The position numbers and the translations under genes were made by a program. From assembly GCA_023250635.1 (NCBI GenBank), contig JAHFAI010000014.1, forward strand, positions 1 through 43,009: 43,009 nt of DNA. Direction: 5' to 3'. Positions 25,164 to 33,431 of this stretch are shown one piece after another (within the stretch, counting starts at the first letter, position 1; each line of letters starts with the position of its first letter). This stretch comes from Deltaproteobacteria bacterium. Lineage in GTDB: Bacteria; Bdellovibrionota_B; Oligoflexia; Oligoflexales; Bog-1112. The notes below the pieces were generated by a model. That model was not told where the DNA came from. It was given only the letters and a program-made list of their open reading frames with translations, and searched no databases.

Positions 25164-26780
25164 GTGAAGCAGCTGCTAGCCCTCTTGTTATTGTTGCTCG
25201 GGGGATGGGGGCAGCAAAAAGCTGCTTGCTCGACCATTCCAGGGGGGGCTTCCCCCCCCCACCCACCCCCTGCGGTGGTGCAGGCAGAGGAACTTCTTGG
25301 TTTATGGCATGCTCCGACTCACCCCCTCCATCCCTTTCTAATGGAGGGAACAGACGCCCAGGCCCTCGCCGGGCTTCTTTTTGCCCCCTTGACCGCACTC
25401 CTTGAGGGTGGAGTAACTCGCCTCGCTGAGACCCGCCAGGCAGCGCCGCAGATGGTGGTGGAGCTTACTGCGAGCGCGCGTTGGGGAGATGGTAGCCCGC
25501 TTCTGGGTGAGGACGTAGTTTTTACCTGGCAGCTTGCCCAAAAATTTCGCAGTAAAAGTTCTTCCCCTGCTGATGCCTACCACAGTATTGAGAAGCTGGT
25601 GATCGATCCGAGTAATCCGCGCCGACTTACCCTGACTTTTTCTGCGCGGCAATTTACCCCCGGGCAGTTTGCCAGCTTGCCGGTGCTCCCCAAGCATTTA
25701 GAAACAGCAGCCTGGGAGGCGAGCAAGGGGGTTTTTCATCAGTATCTGGAAACGAGCAATTATTGCCAGAATCCTGCTCTCCCCGGTCTCTATAATGGTG
25801 CTTACCTGCTCGTGGCGGATCAGCGTCCCCAGCAACTTTTGTTGAAGCGTCATCCCCAGGGGCCTCGGGCCGGACGATTGCGGGGGGAGCAGCTCACCAC
25901 GGTCTTTCTTGGTGAGAAAAATGGGGCTTTAAAGCTTAAAAATACCTTATTTCGGGTGGTCAGTGAGGAAGCTTGTGAGCACCTCAATTGCCGGGCGCTG
26001 CAGACTGAGCCCTACCGTTTAGTCGAGGAAGAATCCCGGGACTTGGAACACCTTGATTTTAATTTAGACAACCCCCTTCTCAGATCACTTGGCGTACGTC
26101 AGGCTCTGGTCCATGCCATCGATCGTCAAGCCCTTTATCGTCGCCTTGACTCTTCATCCCTGGTGCCTACCACCAGCTTTTTGCCCCTTGGGGAGGGCAC
26201 CCCTAAGGAAAAGCTCTGGGGGGGCTATGATCCTCTCAAGGCAGCCGCCCTCTTGGAGGCCGAGGGGTGGTTGCGCGAAGCAGCGAGTGGTAAACGCTTC
26301 AAGGGGGGAAAGCCTCTAAGCCTTGAGCTGCTTAGTTGCGAGGAATCAGGGCTCCGAAAGGAGCTCTCCCTACGGCGGGTGCTGGGGACTTTTTTGGTCG
26401 AGGCCTGGGCCAAGCTTGGAGTGACACTTACCCTTAAAGAGCTCAGCGAATCAGCATTTCGTGACCAGATAATGCACCGCCGCAATTTTACCGGAGTGCT
26501 CTTATACGCGTGGCATCTGCCGCGGGATGGGAGCCTGAGCCCGCTTTTTCATTCTCAGGCCGTGCCAAGTCAGAAGAATCCCCTGCAAGGGCAAAACCTC
26601 AGCGCTTGGTTTTCTCGCCGGGTAGATAAGCTCCTCGATGAGCTTGACGCGTATCCTTTTTCAGCCCAAAGGGGAGAAAAGCTTGCTGCTTTAAGCCTGT
26701 TCTATCAGGAGCAGCTCCCTGGTCTGGCGCTTTTTTTCTATAAGCGACAGGCCTTAGTAAGAGAATATTTGACATTGTGA
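25164..26780 (+). CDS. Peptide/nickel-type ABC transporter substrate-binding protein (SBP_bac_5)
   Basis: A 538-residue exported protein with signal peptide (MKQLLALLLLLLGGWGQQKAA). The family 5 solute-binding signature is clear: VVELTASARWGDGSPLLGEDVVFTWQLAQKF near the N-terminal domain and the hinge-side HLDFNLDNPLLRSLGVRQALVHAIDRQALYR. GTG 25164 has GGGAGGT four bases upstream; the longer frame from 25131 overlaps the permease and is rejected. Such proteins bind oligopeptides, dipeptides, nickel or other ligands for an ABC importer. No cognate permease or ATPase is nearby, so it is an orphan or works with a distant importer. It is translationally close to the LptF/LptG gene. Confidence 0.87.
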   Translation: MKQLLALLLLLLGGWGQQKAACSTIPGGASPPHPPPAVVQAEELLGLWHAPTHPLHPFLMEGTDAQALAGLLFAPLTALLEGGVTRLAETRQAAPQMVVELTASARWGDGSPLLGEDVVFTWQLAQKFRSKSSSPADAYHSIEKLVIDPSNPRRLTLTFSARQFTPGQFASLPVLPKHLETAAWEASKGVFHQYLETSNYCQNPALPGLYNGAYLLVADQRPQQLLLKRHPQGPRAGRLRGEQLTTVFLGEKNGALKLKNTLFRVVSEEACEHLNCRALQTEPYRLVEEESRDLEHLDFNLDNPLLRSLGVRQALVHAIDRQALYRRLDSSSLVPTTSFLPLGEGTPKEKLWGGYDPLKAAALLEAEGWLREAASGKRFKGGKPLSLELLSCEESGLRKELSLRRVLGTFLVEAWAKLGVTLTLKELSESAFRDQIMHRRNFTGVLLYAWHLPRDGSLSPLFHSQAVPSQKNPLQGQNLSAWFSRRVDKLLDELDAYPFSAQRGEKLAALSLFYQEQLPGLALFFYKRQALVREYLTL

Positions 26781-26797
26781 GATGGGCATACTAGAAA
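26769..26797 (+). promoter_or_regulatory. Sigma-70-like promoter for the small gene and mnmA
   Basis: A perfect TTGACA (26769-26774), inside the end of the preceding gene, is 17 bases from TAGAAA (26792-26797, four of six consensus matches). The start codon of the small gene is at 26837. Prediction by eye only. Confidence 0.45.
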
Positions 26798-26836
26798 CCC
26801 CCTCTTGGTTTCCCTCTACCTAATTCTGGAGGAAGT

Positions 26837-27070
26837 ATGTCGGAAGATTCAGTGCTGCAGACAGAGCTTGGAGTATTTTCTGTGGCGCAAATGGCTCTGC
26901 CATCAGTACCCCTAGCGGCAGCTGAAGAAAACCACGAAAAAATCCCCCTGGAAAGCCAAAGGGATGCCTATCGCAAATTTGCCGAGCATCTAGCCCATAC
27001 CCACGCGGCTGCTCACGCACGGATTGCTTACCCCATCCACTGGCTGTTGGCAAAACCCACAAAGAAGTAA
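26837..27070 (+). CDS. Small hypothetical protein upstream of mnmA
   Basis: 77 residues, no signal peptide or membrane helix. CTGGAGGAAGT directly before the ATG is an excellent ribosome binding site. The first 35 residues are hydrophobic or acidic; the second half is Ala/His-rich (KFAEHLAHTHAAAHARIAYPIHWLL), ending with basic residues. It stops five bases before the mnmA ATG, so the two are almost certainly co-translated. No family is recognised. Confidence 0.68.
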   Translation: MSEDSVLQTELGVFSVAQMALPSVPLAAAEENHEKIPLESQRDAYRKFAEHLAHTHAAAHARIAYPIHWLLAKPTKK

Positions 27071-27075
27071 GAACA

Positions 27076-28242
27076 ATGCAGCTGTCTTTAAGCCCTCAAA
27101 AATCGCTGCCGCAGGTGGGAGCCACCGTGGTGCTGGGCATGTCAGGAGGGGTTGATTCCTCGGTGTCAGCCTTGTTGTTGGTGCAACAGGGCTATCGAGT
27201 TATTGGTGTCTTTATGAAGAACTGGGACGAGGCCGATGAGCAGGGTGTTTGTACCAGCGCTGAGGATTTTCGCGATGTGGAAATCACCTGCGCCAAACTC
27301 GGGATCCCCTGTCTGAGCGTTAATTTTACCAAAGAATATGCTGATAGCGTCTTTAGTCGTTTTCTCGACGAGTACCGAGCTGGCCATACTCCCAATCCCG
27401 ATATTCTCTGCAATAAAGAGATAAAATTTCATCATTTTTATAACAAAGCTTTGGAACTAGGCGCTGATTATTTTGCCACCGGCCACTACTGCCGGGTCCT
27501 TGACGGTGGGCTCTATAAAGGCCGTGATGGAGACAAAGACCAAAGTTATTTCCTCTCCGCCATTCCTGCTGCCACCCTTGAACGAGTGCTGTTTCCCCTA
27601 GGCGAACTCACCAAACCCGAGGTGCGTGCCTTGGCGCGGCGCTATGAGCTTCCAACTCGGGAAAAAAAAGAAAGCATGGGAATTTGCTTTATTGGCCCCC
27701 AGAATTTTCCTAATTTTATTCGTCGTTATATTACAACGGCACCGGGCCCCTTTCAGTTGCTGGATGGTACGGTGGTGGGGCAACACCTGGGGGTCGCTTT
27801 TTATACGGTTGGGCAGCGTAAACACCTGGGCCTCGGGGGAGAAGGGGCGCGCTGGTATGTGGTAAAGAAAGATCTCGAGCGCAATATTGTGTATGTTGAA
27901 CGCAATCATCGCCATCCCGCCTTGTACAGTGATTCACTAGTGGCAGAGGAGTGGCAGGGGATTAATTTTTGTCTTCCCGACAAAATTTTTTATGCACAAT
28001 GCAAAATTCGTCACCGCCAAAAAGACCAGCTTTGCACCCTTGAAAAGCTTGCTGATGGTAGGATACAAGTATCCTTTGCCGAACCTCAGCGGGCTATCGC
28101 TCTGCGTCAAGCCATTGCTTTTTACTTGGATGATAGATGCTTAGGTGGAGCGGTGATCTGCGCGGTCGCCGAGAGTTACCATCAGCAGGGGAAATCGTTG
28201 CCGGCGGAAAATCTGCTCAAGTCAACTCATGATTTTATCTAA
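27076..28242 (+). CDS. mnmA: tRNA-specific 2-thiouridylase MnmA
   Basis: ATP-dependent enzyme that puts sulfur on C2 of wobble uridine 34 in tRNA-Lys, -Glu and -Gln, using persulfide sulfur from a relay. The 388 residues show the PP-loop SGGVDSS (23-29), GVFMKNWDE, the first catalytic Cys in NPDILCNKEIKF, ATGHYCR, KDQSYFLS, the second catalytic Cys in MGICFIG, and the C-terminal barrel (YTVGQRKHLG, WYVVKKDLERNIVYV). The ribosome binding site is weak (AAGAAGTAAG), consistent with coupling to the small gene just upstream. Confidence 0.96.
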   Translation: MQLSLSPQKSLPQVGATVVLGMSGGVDSSVSALLLVQQGYRVIGVFMKNWDEADEQGVCTSAEDFRDVEITCAKLGIPCLSVNFTKEYADSVFSRFLDEYRAGHTPNPDILCNKEIKFHHFYNKALELGADYFATGHYCRVLDGGLYKGRDGDKDQSYFLSAIPAATLERVLFPLGELTKPEVRALARRYELPTREKKESMGICFIGPQNFPNFIRRYITTAPGPFQLLDGTVVGQHLGVAFYTVGQRKHLGLGGEGARWYVVKKDLERNIVYVERNHRHPALYSDSLVAEEWQGINFCLPDKIFYAQCKIRHRQKDQLCTLEKLADGRIQVSFAEPQRAIALRQAIAFYLDDRCLGGAVICAVAESYHQQGKSLPAENLLKSTHDFI

Positions 28243-28329
28243 GCTACGCCCTTTTTCTTGTTTTTTTTGTCCGCTCCCCCCAAAATTAGCATGAAAGCGA
28301 GCCCCTTTATTCCTTGAGGAGGATTCACT

Positions 28330-29691
28330 ATGGGAGCAAAACCCCGCAAGTGCATCACCACCTGGAAAGCCAGTACGGAGGCTATCCCTCGAGATCTTCC
28401 GCCCAGTAGGCGTTTTTCCCTGCTCATTATCGACGAAGATGAAAATATACGCTGGCTTCTTCAGAAAAAATTTGCACAGTTAGACTTTGATGTCGATGTA
28501 ACAAGCGACAAGGAAAGCATGATTAAGTATCTGGAAAAACGCGCATACACCGCGATAATTCTCGATACTATGTTTGATGATGGCCTGCTTTTTCCCGCGG
28601 ACTGTCAGGAAAGGCATGTGGCTCAAGAAGTGGATTGGTTCCGCTACGGAATTATCGGCCAGAGCGACTTAATGCAGCGTCTTTATCATCGCACGAGTCA
28701 AATTGCCCACAGCGATGCTGGTGTTTTACTAACGGGGGAGTCGGGGACAGGCAAAGAGCTTTTTGCCCGGGCTATTCACCAGCTCTCTCCGCGGAGTGAA
28801 AATCCATTTTTAGCCATTAACTGCGCGGCAATTAGCCCCACCCTGATGGAAGCGGAGCTTTTTGGTTGCCGTAAAGGAGCATTTACCGATTCAAAGCATG
28901 ATCGCAAAGGGTTCTTTGAGGTTTGTTCCCAGGGAACCTTAATGCTCGATGAAATCGGTGAAATGCCCGTTGAACTGCAAGCAAAACTTCTCCGTGTATT
29001 GCAGGAGCATGAAGTTATTCCGGTGGGAAGTTGCACGCGAGTGCAGGTAAATACCCGGGTAATTGCCGTGACTAATTGTAATTTGGAGGAGATGGTTCGC
29101 CTGGGCAAATTTCGCAAAGATCTCTACTACCGACTAGCCATAGTCAAACTGACCTGTCCCCCCCTACGGGCAATTAAAAGCGATTTAGAAGCCTTGGTGG
29201 GTTATTTTTTCAAAAAATATAATTGCGAATTTAAAAAAACGGTTAAATTTCCTGATGCAGAAACAATAGCGAGGCTTAAAGCCTATGATTGGCCTGGCAA
29301 TATTCGTGAATTACAAAATGCTGTTGAGCGGGGGATTCTCTTTGCCGAGAATGACAGGGTTGCAGTGGAAGATCTCCTTCCGGCGCTAAGTTCTTTCGAT
29401 GAGGCAGAATTTCCTGCCACGGGGGATATTCGGGGAGAGAGTCACGAGCAGGAAATCATCCCGAGCTCCGCATCGAAAGCGGTCAAGTCGGTGTGGAAAG
29501 AGGTGCTTCGCGAAATGCCTTTACATTACCTTGAAGCGAAAAAATGTTTTGAAAAACAGTATCTGGAATTCTTGCTTGGTGAGACCCGGGGAGTTATCGC
29601 CCAAGCGGCAGAAGTATCTGGGCAGTATCGCCCGAATCTCTACCGCATGATCAAAAAGTATGCTATCGATGTGGATGCCTTTAAACTTTAG
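28330..29691 (+). CDS. Sigma-54-type AAA+ activator with shortened receiver domain
   Basis: 453 residues. A receiver-like N-terminus (LLIIDEDENIRWLL; possible phospho-acceptor D79 in AIILDTMFDDG) breaks off after about 65 residues, lacking the usual Thr/Ser and Lys positions. The AAA+ domain has Walker A GESGTGKE (136-143), Walker B LMLDEIGE, and FRKDLYYRL; the sigma-54 contact loop reads GAFTDS (183-188) instead of GAFTGA. A Fis-type helix-turn-helix ends the protein (TRGVIAQAAEVSGQYRPNLYRMIKKY). GAGGAGG precedes ATG 28330. It sits just upstream of the haem genes. Activity with sigma-54 is uncertain given the loop change. Confidence 0.9.
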   Translation: MGAKPRKCITTWKASTEAIPRDLPPSRRFSLLIIDEDENIRWLLQKKFAQLDFDVDVTSDKESMIKYLEKRAYTAIILDTMFDDGLLFPADCQERHVAQEVDWFRYGIIGQSDLMQRLYHRTSQIAHSDAGVLLTGESGTGKELFARAIHQLSPRSENPFLAINCAAISPTLMEAELFGCRKGAFTDSKHDRKGFFEVCSQGTLMLDEIGEMPVELQAKLLRVLQEHEVIPVGSCTRVQVNTRVIAVTNCNLEEMVRLGKFRKDLYYRLAIVKLTCPPLRAIKSDLEALVGYFFKKYNCEFKKTVKFPDAETIARLKAYDWPGNIRELQNAVERGILFAENDRVAVEDLLPALSSFDEAEFPATGDIRGESHEQEIIPSSASKAVKSVWKEVLREMPLHYLEAKKCFEKQYLEFLLGETRGVIAQAAEVSGQYRPNLYRMIKKYAIDVDAFKL

Positions 29692-29720
29692 GTAGATGCG
29701 GGTAGGTGCGGGTAGGTGCG
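29691..29720 (+). repeat. 10-bp tandem repeat, three copies
   Basis: Three adjacent 10-mers, GGTAGATGCG then GGTAGGTGCG twice, begin at the last base of the activator stop codon. They create several possible start codons and ribosome-binding-like GGTAGGTG words ahead of the CcsA/HemX-like gene, so copy-number change could alter its translation. Confidence 0.85.
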
Positions 29721-29722
29721 GG

Positions 29723-30163
29723 ATGGGATCTGTTTTTTTGGCGGTTCATATTATTGGTGCTAGCTTAGGACAGGTGCTGGCCTTGGCTGCTTGTGTTGTC
29801 GCGCTTCTCTATCTCTGGCAGCGCTATAGACTTAAGCATAAGAACTTCAACGTACTTTCTTCGCGAATTCCGGCACTCGACCAGCTTGAAAAAATTCTCC
29901 TTAGTTGCTTATGGCTGGGCTTCATCTTTATTTCTTTAGCATTAGCGAGTGGGGTGTATTATTTTTTCCGCCAAGGCGAATATTCTTCGCCAGCAGTTGA
30001 AAAGTTTATTTGGGCCAGTACAGTCTGGCTCTGGTACCTAGCTACCTTACTGATGAAAAGCGTCTATGCGCAGCCTAGTCGTCGGATTGCGCAGATGAGC
30101 CTGGTGGGATTTGTTTTGCTTGGTGCGGCCGTATTTGGTTTGCTTTTTATGTTTATTCGCTAG
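29723..30163 (+). CDS. Short CcsA/HemX-like membrane protein
   Basis: 146 residues with four hydrophobic helices. The arrangement (GQVLALAACVVALLYLWQRYRLKHK, RIPALDQLEKILLSCLWLGFIFISLALASG, FIWASTVWLWYLATLL, MSLVGFVLLGAAVFGLLFMF) matches the C-terminal half of cytochrome c assembly/HemX proteins found upstream of hemA. Full members have about 260 residues and a W-D-P-K-E-x-W haem-contact stretch; here that site reads SSPAVEKFIW, and the N-terminal half is missing. ATG 29723 is chosen; ATG 29696 in the tandem repeat is the alternative. It lies 18 bases before hemA. Whether it still works is uncertain. Confidence 0.68.
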   Translation: MGSVFLAVHIIGASLGQVLALAACVVALLYLWQRYRLKHKNFNVLSSRIPALDQLEKILLSCLWLGFIFISLALASGVYYFFRQGEYSSPAVEKFIWASTVWLWYLATLLMKSVYAQPSRRIAQMSLVGFVLLGAAVFGLLFMFIR

Positions 30164-30181
30164 GGGTAACAAGGATTTGCA

Positions 30182-31606
30182 ATGAATGAGCCGATTCGCA
30201 CTCCTGACCTCTGGTGTATTGGCACCAGCTACAAAACCTCTCCCCTGTCTTTTCGTGAGAAGGTTTTTGTGGACAGCGCCATCCTCCTGGAACAGCTTAC
30301 TGCTCTGAAAGCATCGGCTGCTCTCGATGAAGTACTGGTGCTGTCCACCTGTAATCGTTTCGAAATTTACGGGGTTTCGGCTTCTCTGCTCACTATGAAT
30401 GCTGCTGGTTTAGCCCGAATTTTTGTCTTACTCCAAGCCTTGGCTGGTAAAACTGCGGAGCAACTTCCCACTGGGGAGGAGTTGGCCCAGTATACCTATA
30501 CTCGCTTGGGGGCAGCAGCGATTCAGCAGATGATGGCAGTGGCTTCGAGTCTTGATTCGATGATTATTGGCGAAACCCAAATCACCGGTCAGTTCAAAAC
30601 CGCCCTGAGTATCGCCAGTCAAGCGGGAAGCGTGGGGCCTATTTTAGCCCGCCTCGCCCAGGAAACGTTAGCCACCGTCAAAAAAGTTCGCAGTCAAACC
30701 ACCATTGGTGAAAAAACCGTCTCCATAAGTCATGCCGCTATAGAACTTGCCAAGCGCTTTTTTCATACGCTGAGCGATCAGTGCATGGTGGTGCTTGGTG
30801 CAGGCGAGATAGCGACGGTTGCCGCACTCTATGCGGTGTCGTTTAAACCCCGGCGTTTTTATGTGGTCAATCGCACTTTAGCCAAAGCCGAAGCCCTCGT
30901 GGCTCGTGTGGGCTGGGGTAGGGGGCTCCCCCTCGAGCAACTGTCCTCGGTCCTTGCCAAGGCAGACATGGTGATCAGCGCTAGTTCTGCCACGGAACCA
31001 CTGATCTCTGTAGAACTGCTCAGCACGGTGATGGAGGCACGCCAGAATCGTCTCCTCTACCTGGTGGATATTGCTATTCCACGCACTATCGATCCCCGCT
31101 GTGCTTGTTTGGAAAATGTGTATCTTTTTGATATTGATGATCTCCAGAAACTAGTAGCTGAGAATCGCTCGCAGCGCATGCAAGCAGCCGAGGAGGCCCT
31201 GGAGATTGTTCAGCGCTCGACGGAGCAGTTTAGGCAGTGGCTTCTCGATGCGCCACTCAAACCTGCCCTCGAGGGTTTTCATCAGTATTTGGATGATCTG
31301 CTCTACCGAGAATTAGCCCGCACCCTTACTGGTAAACGCTACCATGATTTATCCAGCGAGCAGATGTGGGGCATCAAAAAAATGCTTGAAGCTGTGGCTA
31401 AAAAAATAGTAGGGGACGCGGCTCTTGCTCTGCATGAACATCGTGATATTCGCACCCAACAACAGCAGTTGTTAACCGCACTAAACTTGCTATTTGTGCA
31501 ACCTTCACCGTTGAAACCTTACTCTCTGCAACAAAGGAAATTCCATGCCGCCCTCAGTTCTGCCACCACCTCAGAGTCCCTTGCGCATCGCCTCGCGGGG
31601 CAGTAA
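30182..31606 (+). CDS. hemA: Glutamyl-tRNA reductase
   Basis: First step of C5 tetrapyrrole synthesis: NADPH-dependent reduction of glutamyl-tRNA to glutamate-1-semialdehyde. The catalytic Cys C57 is in VLSTCNRFEIY, substrate contacts are in SLDSMIIGETQITGQFK, and the NADPH site is at VVLGAGEIATVAALY. The C-terminal dimerisation helices follow. At 474 residues it is longer than the usual 420 or so; the extra part is the C-terminal tail that overlaps hemC by 62 bases. An AAGGA lies upstream of the ATG. Confidence 0.96.
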   Translation: MNEPIRTPDLWCIGTSYKTSPLSFREKVFVDSAILLEQLTALKASAALDEVLVLSTCNRFEIYGVSASLLTMNAAGLARIFVLLQALAGKTAEQLPTGEELAQYTYTRLGAAAIQQMMAVASSLDSMIIGETQITGQFKTALSIASQAGSVGPILARLAQETLATVKKVRSQTTIGEKTVSISHAAIELAKRFFHTLSDQCMVVLGAGEIATVAALYAVSFKPRRFYVVNRTLAKAEALVARVGWGRGLPLEQLSSVLAKADMVISASSATEPLISVELLSTVMEARQNRLLYLVDIAIPRTIDPRCACLENVYLFDIDDLQKLVAENRSQRMQAAEEALEIVQRSTEQFRQWLLDAPLKPALEGFHQYLDDLLYRELARTLTGKRYHDLSSEQMWGIKKMLEAVAKKIVGDAALALHEHRDIRTQQQQLLTALNLLFVQPSPLKPYSLQQRKFHAALSSATTSESLAHRLAGQ

Positions 31607-32600
31607 ATTAGCGCTGAAACAAGCAGAGACCGTGCAGGCCTTATTAAAAACCCGGGGGGTCATTGCCGAAATTAAGGTGATTACAACCACCGGTGATCGT
31701 ATTCAAGACCGCTTTTTATATGAGATCGGTGGCAAGGGGCTTTTTATTAAAGAAATCGAACAGAGCTTACAGACCGGCGGGGCTGATCTTGCCGTACATA
31801 GCTTAAAAGACTTGCCAGCGGTGGTTTCTCCAGGCTTTGCCCTGCCCGCAGTCCTGCCTCGGGGGCCGGCGACTGATGCGCTGCTGCTGCCCCTGGCCAG
31901 TGCTCAGCGTCTCGGTTGGCAGTCGGGACAGCTGCTTGCCCGAGAGGCTCTCTCCCAACTTGGTCGGTTGCGGGTGGGTACGGGGAGTCTACGGCGGCGA
32001 GCGCTGTTGACCGCTGCTTCTCCAGCCCTTGAAGTCAGAGCAATGCGCGGTAATGTGGATACTCGCCTCGCAAAGTTACTGGTAAGCAAGGGTGGCGAGT
32101 ATGATGGGCTGATTCTTGCCACTGCAGCTTTGGAGCGGATTGAGTTGAGCACGGAGCTTCGTCAACAGCTCTGCATAGCTACCCTTGACCCCCAGTGGTT
32201 TGTCCCCTCGAGTTCTCAGGGGGCTCTGGTTCTGGAAACCTTAGCCTCATCACCACTGCGAGGCTGGCTTAGCCAGGAGTTTAATCATCGGGAGTCGTCC
32301 CAGTGTGTGGCCATCGAGCGGGGCGTGCTCGCTGCCTTAGGTGGTGACTGCACCCTGCCCATCGGGGTCCATGCGGTGCTTCTCGATCAAGCTGAGGTGC
32401 GGATCCAGGGGTTTATGGCAGATCTTACTGGCCATGAGGTGCGCTGGACAGCGCAGCGTGCCTTGGGCACAGGCGGGGAGGAAGATTGTCGGCTGATTGC
32501 CGAGAATTTTGCCCAAAGCCTGCTCGCTTGCGGTGGCGATGAAATCTTGCGGGTCCTTCGTTCTCCAGGAACCGAGGGGGGAGGGGAGGGCTTATCATGA
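31545..32600 (+). CDS. hemC: Porphobilinogen deaminase (hydroxymethylbilane synthase)
   Basis: Condenses four porphobilinogen molecules to hydroxymethylbilane. 351 residues, slightly long. Landmarks are LRIASRGSKLALKQAE, VITTTGDRIQD, GGKGLFIKEIE, DLAVHSLKDLP, VGTGSLRRRA, MRGNVDTRLAKL, and the dipyrromethane-cofactor Cys C269 in LGGDCTLPIGVH. The ATG at 31545 lies inside the end of hemA, with AAAGGAAA just upstream, giving a 62-base overlap. The stop overlaps the hemD start as ATGA. Confidence 0.96.
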   Translation: MPPSVLPPPQSPLRIASRGSKLALKQAETVQALLKTRGVIAEIKVITTTGDRIQDRFLYEIGGKGLFIKEIEQSLQTGGADLAVHSLKDLPAVVSPGFALPAVLPRGPATDALLLPLASAQRLGWQSGQLLAREALSQLGRLRVGTGSLRRRALLTAASPALEVRAMRGNVDTRLAKLLVSKGGEYDGLILATAALERIELSTELRQQLCIATLDPQWFVPSSSQGALVLETLASSPLRGWLSQEFNHRESSQCVAIERGVLAALGGDCTLPIGVHAVLLDQAEVRIQGFMADLTGHEVRWTAQRALGTGGEEDCRLIAENFAQSLLACGGDEILRVLRSPGTEGGGEGLS

Positions 32601-33409
32601 AGAGAGAAGCAGCTGCTACCTTGGTGTGGACGCGAAGCCGCAGGGACTGGGACGAGGATCAGAAGTTGTTTCAGGACCGAGAAAGCAGCTTTTGCACCCT
32701 CCATCTGCCCTGCTTATCATTTACCGCAGTCAAGCGAGAGCGCCAGTTTAGCCAGGTTGATCAGCTCCTCAGTAAGGGGGCCCCTTTGCTTGTGGTTTTT
32801 ACCAGCGCCTGGGGGGTTCATTATGCCTGGGAAAACCCTTATCTGCGATCTCACTTGACCCATGCATCTATCTATGCTTTAGGGGAGGGAACAAGTCAGG
32901 CTTTACAGCAGTATGGGCTTGCCGGTCGGCATCCGAAGATTCCTCGGGGCGGCTTGGAATTGGGCCAGCTTATCGTTAAGAGTACTCGTGGCGACGAGGT
33001 GGTACTCCTCCCCGGTGGGGTGGAACGGGCCTTTGATCTGCGCCTGTATTTAAGTGAGCACGGTTTAACGGCCGTAACCATCGATCTCTATCAATCGATT
33101 GCCGCCATTGACAAAAGCGGGCCCGGCCTACCGCAGGTTGTCGAGACCCTAAGGGAGCGCTTGCAGCAGCCTGGGCACCCCCTGCTGCTTTGTTTTGCGA
33201 GCCCCACTGCGGTAATCGGTTTTTACCGCGGTTTTGCTCCGCTCCTCAGGCAGGAAACAGCTCGTGCTCCAGGGGCTTCGTCTATTGCTCTGGCCTTGGG
33301 CGAGACCACCGCTCAGTGTTGTCGACAGTATTTTGAACGGGTGGTGCTTGCACCCAAGCCAACCCTGAGGGCTCTGCTCGCACACGCGGAACTTTTAGCG
33401 CAGCGATAA
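32597..33409 (+). CDS. hemD: Uroporphyrinogen-III synthase
   Basis: Closes hydroxymethylbilane to uroporphyrinogen III with inversion of ring D. 270 residues; the family is poorly conserved, but VWTRSRRDW, LVVFTSAWGVHYAW, YALGEGTSQALQQYG, VLLPGGVERAFDL, LLLCFASPTAVIGFYRGF and IALALGETTAQCCRQYF match its two-lobe pattern. The ATGA overlap with hemC and the gene order make the assignment strong. This completes the glutamate-to-uroporphyrinogen steps present in the window; hemL and hemB are not here. Confidence 0.9.
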   Translation: MKREAAATLVWTRSRRDWDEDQKLFQDRESSFCTLHLPCLSFTAVKRERQFSQVDQLLSKGAPLLVVFTSAWGVHYAWENPYLRSHLTHASIYALGEGTSQALQQYGLAGRHPKIPRGGLELGQLIVKSTRGDEVVLLPGGVERAFDLRLYLSEHGLTAVTIDLYQSIAAIDKSGPGLPQVVETLRERLQQPGHPLLLCFASPTAVIGFYRGFAPLLRQETARAPGASSIALALGETTAQCCRQYFERVVLAPKPTLRALLAHAELLAQR

Positions 33410-33431
33410 TCAGAAAGTCACCTTTAACCAG

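Noticed and set aside
25150-25405. Proline/glycine-rich open frames opposite and alongside the solute-binding protein signal region
   Set aside because: They arise from a poly-C/G stretch in the gene and have no start signals of their own.
26794-26812. GAAACC/GGTTTC hairpin after the solute-binding protein gene
   Set aside because: Only a 6-bp stem without a T-run, and it overlaps the predicted promoter for the next gene, so a terminator call is not supported.
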